A stretch of DNA of 37,793 nucleotides from Isosphaeraceae bacterium (GTDB lineage Bacteria; Planctomycetota; Planctomycetia; Isosphaerales; Isosphaeraceae). How positions within the stretch are numbered: position 1 is the first letter of the stretch; every line of letters starts with the position of its first letter. The stretch is from contig JARLIH010000409.1 in the NCBI GenBank assembly GCA_031291845.1, forward strand, positions 1 to 37,793. The letters are read 5' to 3'. Positions 1 to 7,359 of this stretch are shown one piece after another. Position numbers and translations under genes: made by a program. The notes below the pieces were generated by a model. It was not told the origin of the DNA, searched no databases, and worked only from the letters and a program-made list of their open reading frames with translations.

Positions 1-293
1 CGATCGACGAGCCTCGGCGATTCGCGGTCGCAAACATCCGCGAAATCGAGAGCCTCGACGAGGTTCCGGCGCTGAGCCGCCACAAGGCCCTTGAGGCGGA
101 AATCGGCAAAGGGATCGCCCGGTGCAAAGCGGAATGCGGGTACTTCCAGGTCTGTGGCGGGGGAGCGCCGGCGAGCAAGTTCTACGAGCACGGCACTTTT
201 GACTGTACCGAGACCCGCGAATGCCGCTTTGCAAAACAGTTGCTCTCCAGCGTGCTCCTGGAGAAAGCGACGCGCCTTCAATGCTCCGGGTGA
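1..293 (+). CDS. Radical SAM/SPASM peptide maturase, C-terminal fragment (GrrM/XyeB/FxsB-like)
   Basis: The 5' part lies outside the window; the visible frame starts at base 3 and gives 96 residues before TGA at 291-293. The fragment has cysteines at residues 41, 45, 51, 68 and 74 in a C-x3-C-x5-C arrangement. It contains the stretch CGYFQVCGGGAPASKFYEHG, followed by TFDCTETREC. This is the SPASM auxiliary iron-sulfur cluster domain as found in cyclophane-forming radical SAM maturases of RiPP pathways (GrrM/OscB, XyeB, FxsB families). Such enzymes use SAM and iron-sulfur clusters to crosslink side chains of a short precursor peptide. The radical SAM CxxxCxxC core and the precursor would be upstream, out of view. 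The exact subfamily is inferred from the CGGG-x-P-x-x-K motif. The next gene on the right is convergent and looks unrelated. Confidence 0.85.
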   Translation, partial: IDEPRRFAVANIREIESLDEVPALSRHKALEAEIGKGIARCKAECGYFQVCGGGAPASKFYEHGTFDCTETRECRFAKQLLSSVLLEKATRLQCSG

Positions 294-314
294 CAACGGC
301 CGCACGAAGTGGTA

Positions 315-635
315 TCACCGCCGCCCCGCCATCGCCGCGACGATCGCCAGCCCTGCACAAAGCAGCGGGATGAACACCAGCACCCAGAGCAATAGCGTGT
401 CAATCTTTCGGACCGTTGCGTGAAGTTCCTCGATCTGGTTGTTTCCCACAGTCAGGTGACGGATCACCGAGCCACGCCACTCGCCCGCCCCGCCCGCCAG
501 GGCCCGCTGATCGTCGATCAGTTCGCGAAGCAGATCCCCGGTTGTGAGCTCATCTCGGGGAATGTCATCCTCAGACGAAGTACCGCTCGGCGCGGGCGGC
601 GATCTCGGGATAGTCGATCCCGAAGGCGCACGCAT
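315..635 (-). CDS. Small single-pass membrane protein, unknown
   Basis: This is a 106-residue frame with a polar N-terminal half and one hydrophobic segment near the C-terminus (about residues 82-101, LLLWVLVFIPLLCAGLAIVA), ending in AMAGRR. The middle part (DLLRELIDDQRAL, then NNQIEELHATVRKIDTLL) looks like an amphipathic or coiled-coil helix leading into the membrane. The ATG start overlaps the end of the upstream aldo/keto reductase by 65 bp and no better in-frame start is visible closer to the junction, so the true start may be a non-standard codon. Same strand as the reductase, so it may be co-transcribed. I do not recognise a family; the sequence supports only a C-terminal membrane anchor. 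Confidence 0.5.
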   Translation of the reverse strand: MRAPSGSTIPRSPPAPSGTSSEDDIPRDELTTGDLLRELIDDQRALAGGAGEWRGSVIRHLTVGNNQIEELHATVRKIDTLLLWVLVFIPLLCAGLAIVAAMAGRR

Positions 636-1809
636 CGCGAAGCGCTTCGAGCTCGGCCCGCGACGCCGTTCGGCCCGATTCGGGAAGGGCCAGGTAGAGC
701 TCGCGCGATTGTCCGTAGTTGTCCTGCTCGAAATAGGTCACATAGCGGGCGACGTCGCGATAGGCGAACGCGGTCGACGCGACCTTCGCGTCGCACGACG
801 GACAGCCGGGGCACAGCGTGCGGCGAGCGGCGAAGACGGCGTCCTTCAGCCGCTCGACGAGCGAGACTTCCAGCGGGGCCTTGTAGCCGTGGGCCGAGGC
901 GATGCTCGACTTCATCTGGTCGAAGTTGCGCACCGAGTTGCAGATCGCGCTGATGCGCGGGTCGCTCCACACGGCCTGCAACAGGGCCTGGTGAGTCGTG
1001 AGGCCGAGCTTTTCGAACTCGGGGAGCCGCTTGGGAACGTTCCCCGCGTGTCGGAGCGTTTTCATCGCGATCAGACCGATGCCCTTGTCGTGGCACGCCG
1101 TGAGCGCCCTGTCGAACGCGCCTCCGCGCTCGTAGAACGGCGTATACTGAACCATCAAGGCATCAAGGAATCCGCCATCGGCCGCGGCCTGGATATATTC
1201 CGGCCCGCCGTGGCAGGAGAACCCGACCAGCTTGACCTTGCCCGACGCCTTGAGCGTCTCGGCGACGCGCCGGTATTCATCGCTCTTCGGCCAGTGGACC
1301 GAGTCGGCCCCGTAGACTTCGGGGCAGAGCTGGTGGATGAAATAGAGGTCGAGGTAATCGGTGCCGAGCGCCTTCAGGCGCTTGTCGATCATCTCGAGCA
1401 GCTCTACCGGCCCCTGCTTCGTGGGGTAGTCCTTCGAGACGAGAAAAATCTCCTCGCGGCGTTCGGGGTGGGCGGCGAACCACCGGCGGTAGGTCTCTTC
1501 CTCTTGAGCCCGGCCGTACTTTTGCGCTGTGTCAAAGTAGCGCATGCCCGACGCCCAGGCCCGGTTGATGAGCCCGGGGGCGCTGGTCGCCTCCATGTCG
1601 CCCCCCATGGCGAGCATCGGCACCATCGGGCCATTCCTGCCGAGTTTCCTCGTCGGCAGCAATTTCACTCCATTCGCCTGGTCCTTCCCCGCCGGCGCCT
1701 CCGTTCGGGCCGGCTCCCCGCCCCTGACCGTTCCCGCCGCCAGCGCCGCGACGCCGATCCCCTGCACAATCCGGCGGCGACTGATCTGATTGTCCGGATT
1801 CACGGTCAA
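571..1809 (-). CDS. Aldo/keto reductase with Tat-like signal and C-terminal 4Fe-4S site
   Basis: 412 residues. The N-terminus SRRRIVQGIGVAALAAG is a twin-arginine type signal, so export as a folded, cofactor-loaded protein is likely. The AKR TIM barrel follows from about residue 50. The catalytic tetrad is visible: Asp93 and Tyr98 (FDTAQKYG), Lys126 (LVSKDYP) and His159 (YFIHQL). After the barrel comes CPGCPSC at 343-349 (C-x2-C-x2-C), as in the ferredoxin-like tail found on some predicted AKR oxidoreductases. The usual role is NADPH-dependent carbonyl reduction; the substrate is unknown. A periplasmic AKR would need a non-diffusible cofactor or electron partner, so the signal and the cysteine tail are probably functionally linked (inference). 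Confidence 0.88.
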   Translation of the reverse strand: MTVNPDNQISRRRIVQGIGVAALAAGTVRGGEPARTEAPAGKDQANGVKLLPTRKLGRNGPMVPMLAMGGDMEATSAPGLINRAWASGMRYFDTAQKYGRAQEEETYRRWFAAHPERREEIFLVSKDYPTKQGPVELLEMIDKRLKALGTDYLDLYFIHQLCPEVYGADSVHWPKSDEYRRVAETLKASGKVKLVGFSCHGGPEYIQAAADGGFLDALMVQYTPFYERGGAFDRALTACHDKGIGLIAMKTLRHAGNVPKRLPEFEKLGLTTHQALLQAVWSDPRISAICNSVRNFDQMKSSIASAHGYKAPLEVSLVERLKDAVFAARRTLCPGCPSCDAKVASTAFAYRDVARYVTYFEQDNYGQSRELYLALPESGRTASRAELEALRDACAFGIDYPEIAARAERYFV

Positions 1810-1991
1810 CGTCCTCTCCAGGAAAGGGATTTCTCGGCAGACCTGGCCCAGCGCGATAGCTCCGGCCCCCGGATCGCCTCAAGGGGTTGTGCCACTTGCT
1901 CGTACGAATGTAGCCGATGATTGTGAGAGAGACAATTGGTTTTCGGTCAACCCGCGGGAGTGCCGGCGCGGAGCCACCGTCGTGCGCAAGC

Positions 1992-2011
1992 TCCCAGGGC
2001 GAAACCTGGGA
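1992..2011. other. Perfect 7-bp hairpin with GCGAAA loop
   Basis: TCCCAGG and CCTGGGA pair perfectly around a six-base GCGAAA loop in the 440-bp stretch (1810-2249) between the divergent reductase and cytochrome genes. No T-run follows. Apart from this hairpin I see no gene or clear promoter in the stretch; short frames there have no coding character. It may be a copy of a dispersed CCCAGG..GAAA..CCTGGG palindrome. Confidence 0.4.
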
Positions 2012-2249
2012 TCGGACGATGACATTGAGACGATTTTTTCATCTCGCAATGCTTGGTCCGAGGCGTCGTTCCTCCGCGTGCCGGCGTACGAGCCGCCAGG
2101 CCCTTGACACGGCAATTTGTTCAACAGATGATCAGCACGGCCGTTCCCGGGGGGGCGATCGGCCTTTCGATTCGCCGTAGCGGCTGATCCGTCCCGTTGG
2201 CTAGTGCCAGCGCGGATTCGGGTTGCCGCAACTCGTGGAGGCTGAACAC

Positions 2250-2681
2250 GTGAGACGCGGTTGGATTTCGATGGCGGTGGTGATGGGAGTTGCGGTTGTG
2301 CTGACGTTCGTCGGTTCGTCGGCGGCCCAGAAAACGAAGGGCAAGACGCGGGCTTCGCAGACCAAGTACCTGATGCGGGGCATCGTGCAGCCGAATTGCA
2401 AGGGACTGGCCGACCTGTTGAAGGATTCCGGCCCGGCCGACGACAAAGCGTGGGATACCGCGGCCTGCCAGGCCTCGTGCTTGAACGAGGCGAGCTACCT
2501 GCTCATGGACGACGGCCGTTGCCCGGACGGCGTTTGGGCCGGCGCGACCAAGACCCTCCGCGAGAACAGCGCGCTCGCGCTGGCGGCAATCGAAAAGAAA
2601 GACCTCGACGGCACCAAGGCCGCCTTCAAGAGCCTGACGGGCGCGTGCGCAGCTTGCCACAAGGCCCATAAGTCGAAATGA
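2250..2681 (+). CDS. Secreted cytochrome c, class II (c'-like)
   Basis: 143 residues from GTG at 2250, chosen because TGGAGG lies about 8 bases upstream and the resulting N-terminus MRRGWISMAVVMGVAVVLTF is a good signal peptide; an in-frame TTG at 2223 would add nine unlikely residues. The mature protein is small and helical, and its haem motif CAACH sits at residues 133-137, only six residues before the C-terminus. This is the classic placement in cytochrome c'/c-556-type four-helix proteins. Likely a periplasmic electron carrier or gas-binding haem protein. Four extra cysteines (50, 73, 77, 91) are unusual for the family. A strong hairpin follows the stop codon. Confidence 0.8.
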   Translation: MRRGWISMAVVMGVAVVLTFVGSSAAQKTKGKTRASQTKYLMRGIVQPNCKGLADLLKDSGPADDKAWDTAACQASCLNEASYLLMDDGRCPDGVWAGATKTLRENSALALAAIEKKDLDGTKAAFKSLTGACAACHKAHKSK

Positions 2682-2694
2682 CCGACGTTCGATG

Positions 2695-2722
2695 GAAACG
2701 GCTGGACTCGTCCAGCCGTTTC
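2695..2722. terminator. 12-bp perfect hairpin between convergent genes
   Basis: GAAACGGCTGGA and TCCAGCCGTTTC pair perfectly around a CTCG tetraloop, 13 bases after the cytochrome stop codon and about 115 bases from the stop of the convergent DUF1559 gene. No clean U-tract follows on either strand, so it may act as a bidirectional terminator or simply as an RNA 3'-end stabiliser. Confidence 0.7.
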
Positions 2723-2838
2723 ATCATGAAGGGCAGAAAAGGTATCAGGAATCGTTCATCGATTCGGTTCCTGGCACCTTTTTCTCCACCCGCGCACTCC
2801 AACCCGGGTACAGTGCGCAACATGGACGCAAAACGCCG

Positions 2839-3777
2839 CTAGAACTGGTCGGAGCCGACCACTTCGCCGCCGGCCCGGGTTGATAAATAACTGAAAATGC
2901 TGGGGTTCACCGTTTCCTTGATGAACCTGACGGACCCATCGCAGAAGAGAAAATTGCACCCGCCGCGATGGAAGCTCCAGTAGTCATCGACCATCGACGA
3001 CTTCGAGTTGGGCACGTAGATCGCGCCCGTACTCGCCGAACCCGTGTGACTGACAACCATCGTGCACGCCGGGCCGCATTCCTGGACGGGCCAGTTCGGA
3101 TTGGTACAAAGCTGGGCCGTCGGGATGGCGCCCACCCAGGTCGCGTCCGCCACGTTCCGTGAGCGCTCGCCGACCATGAGCGTTGTGCTTGATCCGTCGG
3201 TGATGTCACGTATGCCATTCCGGCTATTGCGATAGAACACGCCGTTGTTCGAGTCGGGATATTCGCCCGGCTCCAGTTGGCCGGCCGACGCGAGGTACTG
3301 CCCGGCCGACAGATCGCCGTCGAGAACCGTACCCGACCCGTCGCGGACGACAACCGGCCCGACGCCGACATTGCTGGGGCAAAGGAACACGGAGAGGCTC
3401 GTCGCGCGGACGGTGATCGAGCCGGAATCGGTGATCTGAAGGCTGAAGTTCACGGCGTTGTAGAGCGACTTCTGCTCCAGGTCGGACAGGAGCATCACGC
3501 CCCAGCCCCACCCGGGCCCGGTCTCGGGCGCGGCGGCATTGTTCACGACCTGCGTGATGTAAGCCGGCGGAAACGTGTCTTGCGCGCTGTGATAGGTATG
3601 CATTGCCACGCCAAACTGCTTGAGATTGTTCACACATTGTGCGCGGCGGGCGGCCTCGCGAGCCGCCTGGACGGCCGGGAGCAGCAAGGCGATCAAGACC
3701 GCGATCACCGCGATCACCACCAGCAATTCGATCAATGTGAAGGCATGAACGCGCCGCGACGTGAGCGAAAAACGCAC
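2839..3777 (-). CDS. DUF1559 prepilin-like secreted protein
   Basis: 312 residues. The N-terminus has a type IV prepilin signal: a short basic leader, then AFTLIELLVVIAVIAVLIAL with Glu at position +5 of the mature protein. The usual Gly before the cleavage site is Ala here. The helix continues into the family-typical AVQAAREAARRAQCVNNLKQ stretch. The body is the DUF1559 (SBP_bac_10) domain. It ends with the H-x9-DG motif (His270, Asp280-Gly281; HRGGCNFLFCDGS). This family is massively expanded in planctomycetes and is thought to form pseudopilin-like or cell-surface structures; the individual function is unknown. It lies 89 bp downstream of a small secreted protein on the same strand, probably in one operon. 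Confidence 0.95.
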   Translation of the reverse strand: MRFSLTSRRVHAFTLIELLVVIAVIAVLIALLLPAVQAAREAARRAQCVNNLKQFGVAMHTYHSAQDTFPPAYITQVVNNAAAPETGPGWGWGVMLLSDLEQKSLYNAVNFSLQITDSGSITVRATSLSVFLCPSNVGVGPVVVRDGSGTVLDGDLSAGQYLASAGQLEPGEYPDSNNGVFYRNSRNGIRDITDGSSTTLMVGERSRNVADATWVGAIPTAQLCTNPNWPVQECGPACTMVVSHTGSASTGAIYVPNSKSSMVDDYWSFHRGGCNFLFCDGSVRFIKETVNPSIFSYLSTRAGGEVVGSDQF

Positions 3778-3866
3778 GGGAAGGCTCCTGTTCTTGAAGG
3801 CTTTACGTCAGAACGTGGAACGACGTTGCCGGCAGCAAAGCCGGCATCGGGCCGAGCCACGGAGCC

Positions 3867-4196
3867 TCAGAACAGGAAGGTTTGAAGAAGGGCGTGCCGC
3901 GTCGAGGCCGGCGGCGGTTTGGCGTTCGCTCGATTCCACGCGGCCAACGGCAACCCGCGGTGGCAGCCAGCCGCGGGGGACACCGTCGGAACGAGCTGGT
4001 CAACGGCGGGGAGCAACGAACACAGCGGCGTGGTGTCGATCACCGACTTGGCCACCACCGCTCCGATCGACATCGCCTCGCAGTTCCCGCCGTCCGACTG
4101 GCCGTGATCCACACAATCATCGCCTGCTTCCGCCAGACACACGATGGGGCAGAGGAGCGTCAGGGAAAAGCAGAGGGTGGCCGCGATTCGGATCAT
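3867..4196 (-). CDS. Small secreted protein, unknown
   Basis: 109 residues beginning MIRIAATLCFSLTLLCPIVC, a clear signal peptide with likely cleavage near LAEA. The mature part is short and has four or five cysteines (DDCVDHGQSDGGNC, then PLCSLL and AGCHRG), suggesting disulfides. No family recognised. It sits just upstream of the DUF1559 gene on the same strand, which supports a real gene and possible co-expression. The C-terminal third is low in recognisable character, so a sequencing or evolutionary frameshift near the end cannot be excluded. Confidence 0.55.
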   Translation of the reverse strand: MIRIAATLCFSLTLLCPIVCLAEAGDDCVDHGQSDGGNCEAMSIGAVVAKSVIDTTPLCSLLPAVDQLVPTVSPAAGCHRGLPLAAWNRANAKPPPASTRHALLQTFLF

Positions 4197-4342
4197 GCGA
4201 GCATTCTAACGCCCGGCGGCGTTCAAGTCAGCGCGTCGAAGAGCAGTTTGTAGCCGGGCCGTGCGCGGTAAGGCTGGCTTGGTCGTTCGCCCCCGGCCCC
4301 TTCGTCGTAGGAGGCTGCCGCGATCGCGCCGCCAAAGGCGTT

Positions 4343-4352
4343 ACGCATGCGT
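4343..4352. other. 10-bp palindrome ACGCATGCGT in the sigma upstream region
   Basis: A perfect palindrome within the 380-bp stretch (4197-4576) between the divergent small secreted protein and the ECF sigma gene. It could be a regulator half-site pair or chance. I see no gene in the stretch; its other structured element is the repeat at 4485-4505. Confidence 0.25.
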
Positions 4353-4484
4353 TAACCGCTCAAGACGGTCAACCTGGAATCAACAACAGCGAGATACGGG
4401 AGATAAGGGCGGGTGCGCCAACGGATTCTGGGGGACTGTGGCCCGGGAACATTCCCCATGGCGACGTTGCGGGTGGGAACCATC

Positions 4485-4505
4485 GATCCCGAAAAATCCG
4501 GGATC
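4485..4505. promoter_or_regulatory. Inverted repeat GATCCCG-N7-CGGGATC upstream of ECF sigma gene
   Basis: A perfect 7-bp dyad with an A-rich loop, 71 bp before the sigma factor start. Two GGGAAC boxes lie just upstream (4445-4450 and 4475-4480); GGAAC is the classic -35 core recognised by many ECF sigma factors, which often transcribe their own gene. No convincing matching -10 was found, so a promoter/operator role is only inferred. Confidence 0.3.
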
Positions 4506-4576
4506 AATGTCGCAAAACACCCTCCTGGAGGTACTTGAAGGACGACTGCCTTCGATCTCTCGAATGACGGGGAGCC

Positions 4577-5113
4577 ATGCCAGTGGAGTCCGATTCCGAC
4601 CTCGTTCACCGCGTACGAAGTGGCGAGAAGGACGCGTTTGAAACGCTCATTGCGCGTTACGAGCGATCGGTGCGAAGCATCGCCCTGGCGTATCTGGCGG
4701 ATCATCACTCGGCGGAGGATGCCGCACAGGATTCCTTTGTGACGGCGTTTCGCACGCTCCAGTCACTACGAGAGCCGGATAAATTCGGTCCGTGGCTGAT
4801 GCAGATCGCGCGGCGCGTTTCGGGGAGATTTGTCCGCGGCCGCGGTTTCATTCCAGTCACAGTTCCAGACGCCGGGCGGATCGCCGTTCCGGCCAATCCC
4901 GAACGTCCTCTGCATCAGCACTTGCTGGCGCTGCTGGAGCGACTGCCCGAGCAAGAGCGACTGGTCGTCACGATGCGTTATTTCGACGGCCACAGCACGA
5001 AGGAGATCGCCGATATCACCTCCCGACCGTTGGGGACGGTGACCAAGCAGCTATCGCGCGCCTACGAACGTCTACGCGGCTGGTACGCACGATCCGAGGA
5101 GGCTGACCTATGA
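4577..5113 (+). CDS. ECF RNA polymerase sigma factor
   Basis: 178 residues. Region 2 runs from about 15 to 75 (DAFETLIARYERSVRSIALA, then HHSAEDAAQDSFVTAF), including the helix that melts the -10 element. A linker follows, and region 4 from about 117 to 170 (ERLPEQERLVVTMRYFDGHS, then KEIADITSRPLGTVTKQLSR) is the helix-turn-helix that reads the -35 element. The compact two-domain form without regions 1 or 3 defines the ECF group. ATG at 4577 is preceded by GGGGAG. The stop codon overlaps the next start as ATGA, so the downstream membrane protein is translationally coupled and is the probable anti-sigma partner. Confidence 0.93.
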   Translation: MPVESDSDLVHRVRSGEKDAFETLIARYERSVRSIALAYLADHHSAEDAAQDSFVTAFRTLQSLREPDKFGPWLMQIARRVSGRFVRGRGFIPVTVPDAGRIAVPANPERPLHQHLLALLERLPEQERLVVTMRYFDGHSTKEIADITSRPLGTVTKQLSRAYERLRGWYARSEEADL

Positions 5114-6573
5114 CCGACCACGATCTCTTGGAACAGGAACTCAATGCAATGGGTCATGATCTGAGACAGTTTCCCAGCGTGGCGGCGAACGTCATGGCGG
5201 CTATCTCGGAACCGCCCGCCGCCGCCAGTGAGCGTGAGCTGTTCACGGTAACCACGAGTGGCCTGCGTCAAGCATCACGCCGCATCATCTCGGGTCGCGG
5301 TGCGATTCGAAAGTGGGGTCTTCGCCGCGCGTTCGGCGTCATTGCGGCCACTGCGGTGGCGTTGATGCTGGTCGTTCTCTCGATCTTTCTGAATCCAGGT
5401 GCGGTTACCTTCGCACAGGTGCAACAGCGATTAAACCATATTCAGTCCGCTTCCTTGCGAATGAGGCAGGCCGTCGTCGTAACCTATAAGGACGGTGAGA
5501 CGAGGACCATCCGGACAGAGCAGCGAGTTTTCGTGCGCGGCGATGGACGATCGCGGATCGAACTTCCCGAGGGGAAGCGTTCCGTGATCAGTGAATCCGA
5601 TTTCAAGATGCTCGAAATCGATCCGGCCGCGAAAACGGCCAAGCTGACGTACCTGTATGCCTTCGGCCGGAAACGTGACGTGATTACAACGCTCCGGTCG
5701 CTGCACACGACCGCGGCCGCCCACGCGATTGCGGCAAAGCTCATTGACGGCAAGCCATGTCCTGGATTTCGAATCGAGGAACAGCATGCGACCCTGCGAG
5801 TCTGGGTGGATCGGGCCACTCAGCTACCGGTTCTCGCGGAACGCACGATGACTCTGCCGAATGAAGTCCCGCCCACGGAAGATGGTGCTATCCGCCCGGG
5901 CTCGACACAGATCACGCAGACCTACGCCGCCATGAAGTTCGATGAACCGCTTCCGGACGACTTGTTTGATGTCTCCCCTCCGGCTGGATTTGCGGTGACC
6001 ACGGTCGGTAAACCTCCGGCGGACCGTCGCGAACTCTTCGCTGAGCCATTGGTTCTGACACCTCTAAGGGGTGTGGGGCCGCTGCACTTCGGGATGCCGG
6101 AAGTCGACGTATTCCAATTGCTTGGCAAACCGGACGAGACGGAGATCCTAAAACCGGCGTTCCCCGTGAATAAGGACACCTCGCAGATCGATGACAAGCC
6201 CCGCCCGCCCGGTGGACAGGTGGTCGTGCTAACCGAGTTCCATGTGCTGCACTATGATGGGCTTGGCTTGAGATTGACCGTCGAGGTCCGTGATGGCCTG
6301 ACCGGCATCGAGTGTATCAGTCAGGCTCGATATGGGCCTTCGGTCCGCGATTTTCCTGGGGCGACCGACAAAAAGATCCGCATCAGCTCGTCGGAACAGG
6401 AGATTCGCATGGCTTATGGCAAACCGGATTCGTCCGTTTCGCCGGACGTGCTGGCGTATAGCGATCTCGGGCTTCGCTTCCAGTTGACCGAGCAGCGAAC
6501 CGTTCAATCCATCAGCGCTGCCGACGGGAACGCTCGCCGCCTGCGGTTTGAATGGCGCGTTCCTCCGGAGTGA
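5110..6573 (+). CDS. Membrane-anchored anti-sigma-like protein with LolA-like and repeated C-terminal domains
   Basis: 487 residues, starting inside the sigma gene stop (ATGA overlap). Residues 1-70 are cytoplasmic and would contact the sigma factor; no H-x3-C-x2-C zinc motif of ZAS-type anti-sigmas is seen. One membrane helix spans about 75-96 (FGVIAATAVALMLVVLSIFL). The extracytoplasmic part starts with a region resembling the LolA/RseB-like fold (about 105-260; VQQRLNHIQSASLRMRQAVV). Two similar short modules follow around GLGKPDET-like and AYGKPDSS segments (about 320-345 and 425-455), reminiscent of BamE/SmpA-type repeats. The arrangement suggests an envelope sensor that releases the sigma factor on stress. 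Assignments beyond the membrane topology are inference. Confidence 0.75.
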   Translation: MTDHDLLEQELNAMGHDLRQFPSVAANVMAAISEPPAAASERELFTVTTSGLRQASRRIISGRGAIRKWGLRRAFGVIAATAVALMLVVLSIFLNPGAVTFAQVQQRLNHIQSASLRMRQAVVVTYKDGETRTIRTEQRVFVRGDGRSRIELPEGKRSVISESDFKMLEIDPAAKTAKLTYLYAFGRKRDVITTLRSLHTTAAAHAIAAKLIDGKPCPGFRIEEQHATLRVWVDRATQLPVLAERTMTLPNEVPPTEDGAIRPGSTQITQTYAAMKFDEPLPDDLFDVSPPAGFAVTTVGKPPADRRELFAEPLVLTPLRGVGPLHFGMPEVDVFQLLGKPDETEILKPAFPVNKDTSQIDDKPRPPGGQVVVLTEFHVLHYDGLGLRLTVEVRDGLTGIECISQARYGPSVRDFPGATDKKIRISSSEQEIRMAYGKPDSSVSPDVLAYSDLGLRFQLTEQRTVQSISAADGNARRLRFEWRVPPE

Positions 6574-6666
6574 GGCGAGTGGCGAAAGAATCGCGACATC
6601 TCGCAGGGAAGTTCGCGCCGTGCGGATGGAACACAACCCAGCGCTGGAGAACAACGGAGCCCCTCC

Positions 6667-6819
6667 ATGAGCGATGAGACCGCTCTTTCCCCCCTCCGCC
6701 GCCGCTTCAGCCTGGGCGACGGCATGATCGCGATCGCAGCCCTTGCGCCGACGTTCGCGCTTGCAACCTTCATGGTTCTGTCCGGCTCGTCGAATCGCTT
6801 GACATCCCTTGACGCATAG
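6667..6819 (+). CDS. 50-residue membrane peptide (possible remnant)
   Basis: ATG at 6667 to TAG at 6817-6819 encodes a peptide with a basic cytoplasmic start (SPLRRRFSLGDGM) and one hydrophobic helix (MIAIAALAPTFALATFMVL). The segment RRFSLGDGMI is like the N-terminus of many small planctomycete membrane proteins (R-F-x-L-x-D-x-M-I/L), which are usually longer. It may be a genuine micro-protein or the surviving start of a truncated gene. GGAG lies about 10 bases upstream. It follows the anti-sigma gene by 93 bp on the same strand. Confidence 0.4.
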   Translation: MSDETALSPLRRRFSLGDGMIAIAALAPTFALATFMVLSGSSNRLTSLDA

Positions 6820-6827
6820 TGTACTAT
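6799..6827 (+). promoter_or_regulatory. Near-consensus sigma-70 promoter TTGACA-17-TACTAT
   Basis: A perfect -35 (6799-6804), exactly 17 bases of spacing, and a 4/6 -10 (6822-6827). It overlaps the end of the 50-residue reading frame. Transcription would run into the hairpin at 6837-6855 and on through the gene-poor stretch towards the FIST gene. Confidence 0.5.
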
Positions 6828-6836
6828 TGTATCAAT

Positions 6837-6855
6837 CCGCGGGCGACGCCCGCGG
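6837..6855 (+). other. GC-rich 8-bp hairpin at predicted transcript start
   Basis: CCGCGGGC-GAC-GCCCGCGG is a perfect stem with a 3-base loop, lying at or just after the expected +1 of the promoter at 6799-6827. It is followed by AAAGGAAGGAGC and GTG, a strong ribosome-binding-like sequence leading only into a 16-codon frame ending TGA near 6918. Confidence 0.5.
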
Positions 6856-7359
6856 AAAGGAAGGAGCGTGCCGGTGGTTGTGGAGGTTTCGTCAGTCAGG
6901 ATCGCTGGGCGCCGGTGAGCCGGTGCCCGCCCCAAGGAGGGGCGGCCGCGCGCGGAAGGGACCGCACTCGTGCTTGCAGGTCCGTTGCGAACCCAGGACA
7001 AACGTCAGGGAATTTTTCGGATTGTTCGGAAATTTCGTGAGCGCATACCGGATATCGAGCCATTCAATTGGTATATTTCTATGGAAACGTTCGCGCGATC
7101 CGGCCGGTGGGTCCCGCAAGCGTTGGGACCGGCGGGAATGCTTCCGTCCGGCGGGTCCGTGCGGCGCACTCAGCGCGCACGGCCGGGCTGGGCGAACGCG
7201 CGATTGGGATCCAGGGTTCCGAGGGGCTGGCTGCGAGGCGGCTAACGACGCGTCGCCAAAAACACCAGAAACACCAAAAACCCTACCGGGAAGCCGGGAG
7301 CCGGCCGCTTCGTGAACGTTCGTGTTTAGCGCATCGTGTTCGAAATACGGCGGGTCATT

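Noticed and set aside
544..1920. 458-residue plus-strand frame opposite the aldo/keto reductase
   Set aside because: The reductase on the other strand has a complete catalytic tetrad and signal peptide; the plus frame has no motif.
2765..2790. GGTTCCTGGCACCTTTTTC string and a similar GTGCCAGGTTCC near 9990
   Set aside because: May be fragments of a shared repeat, but the similarity is too short to support from this window alone.
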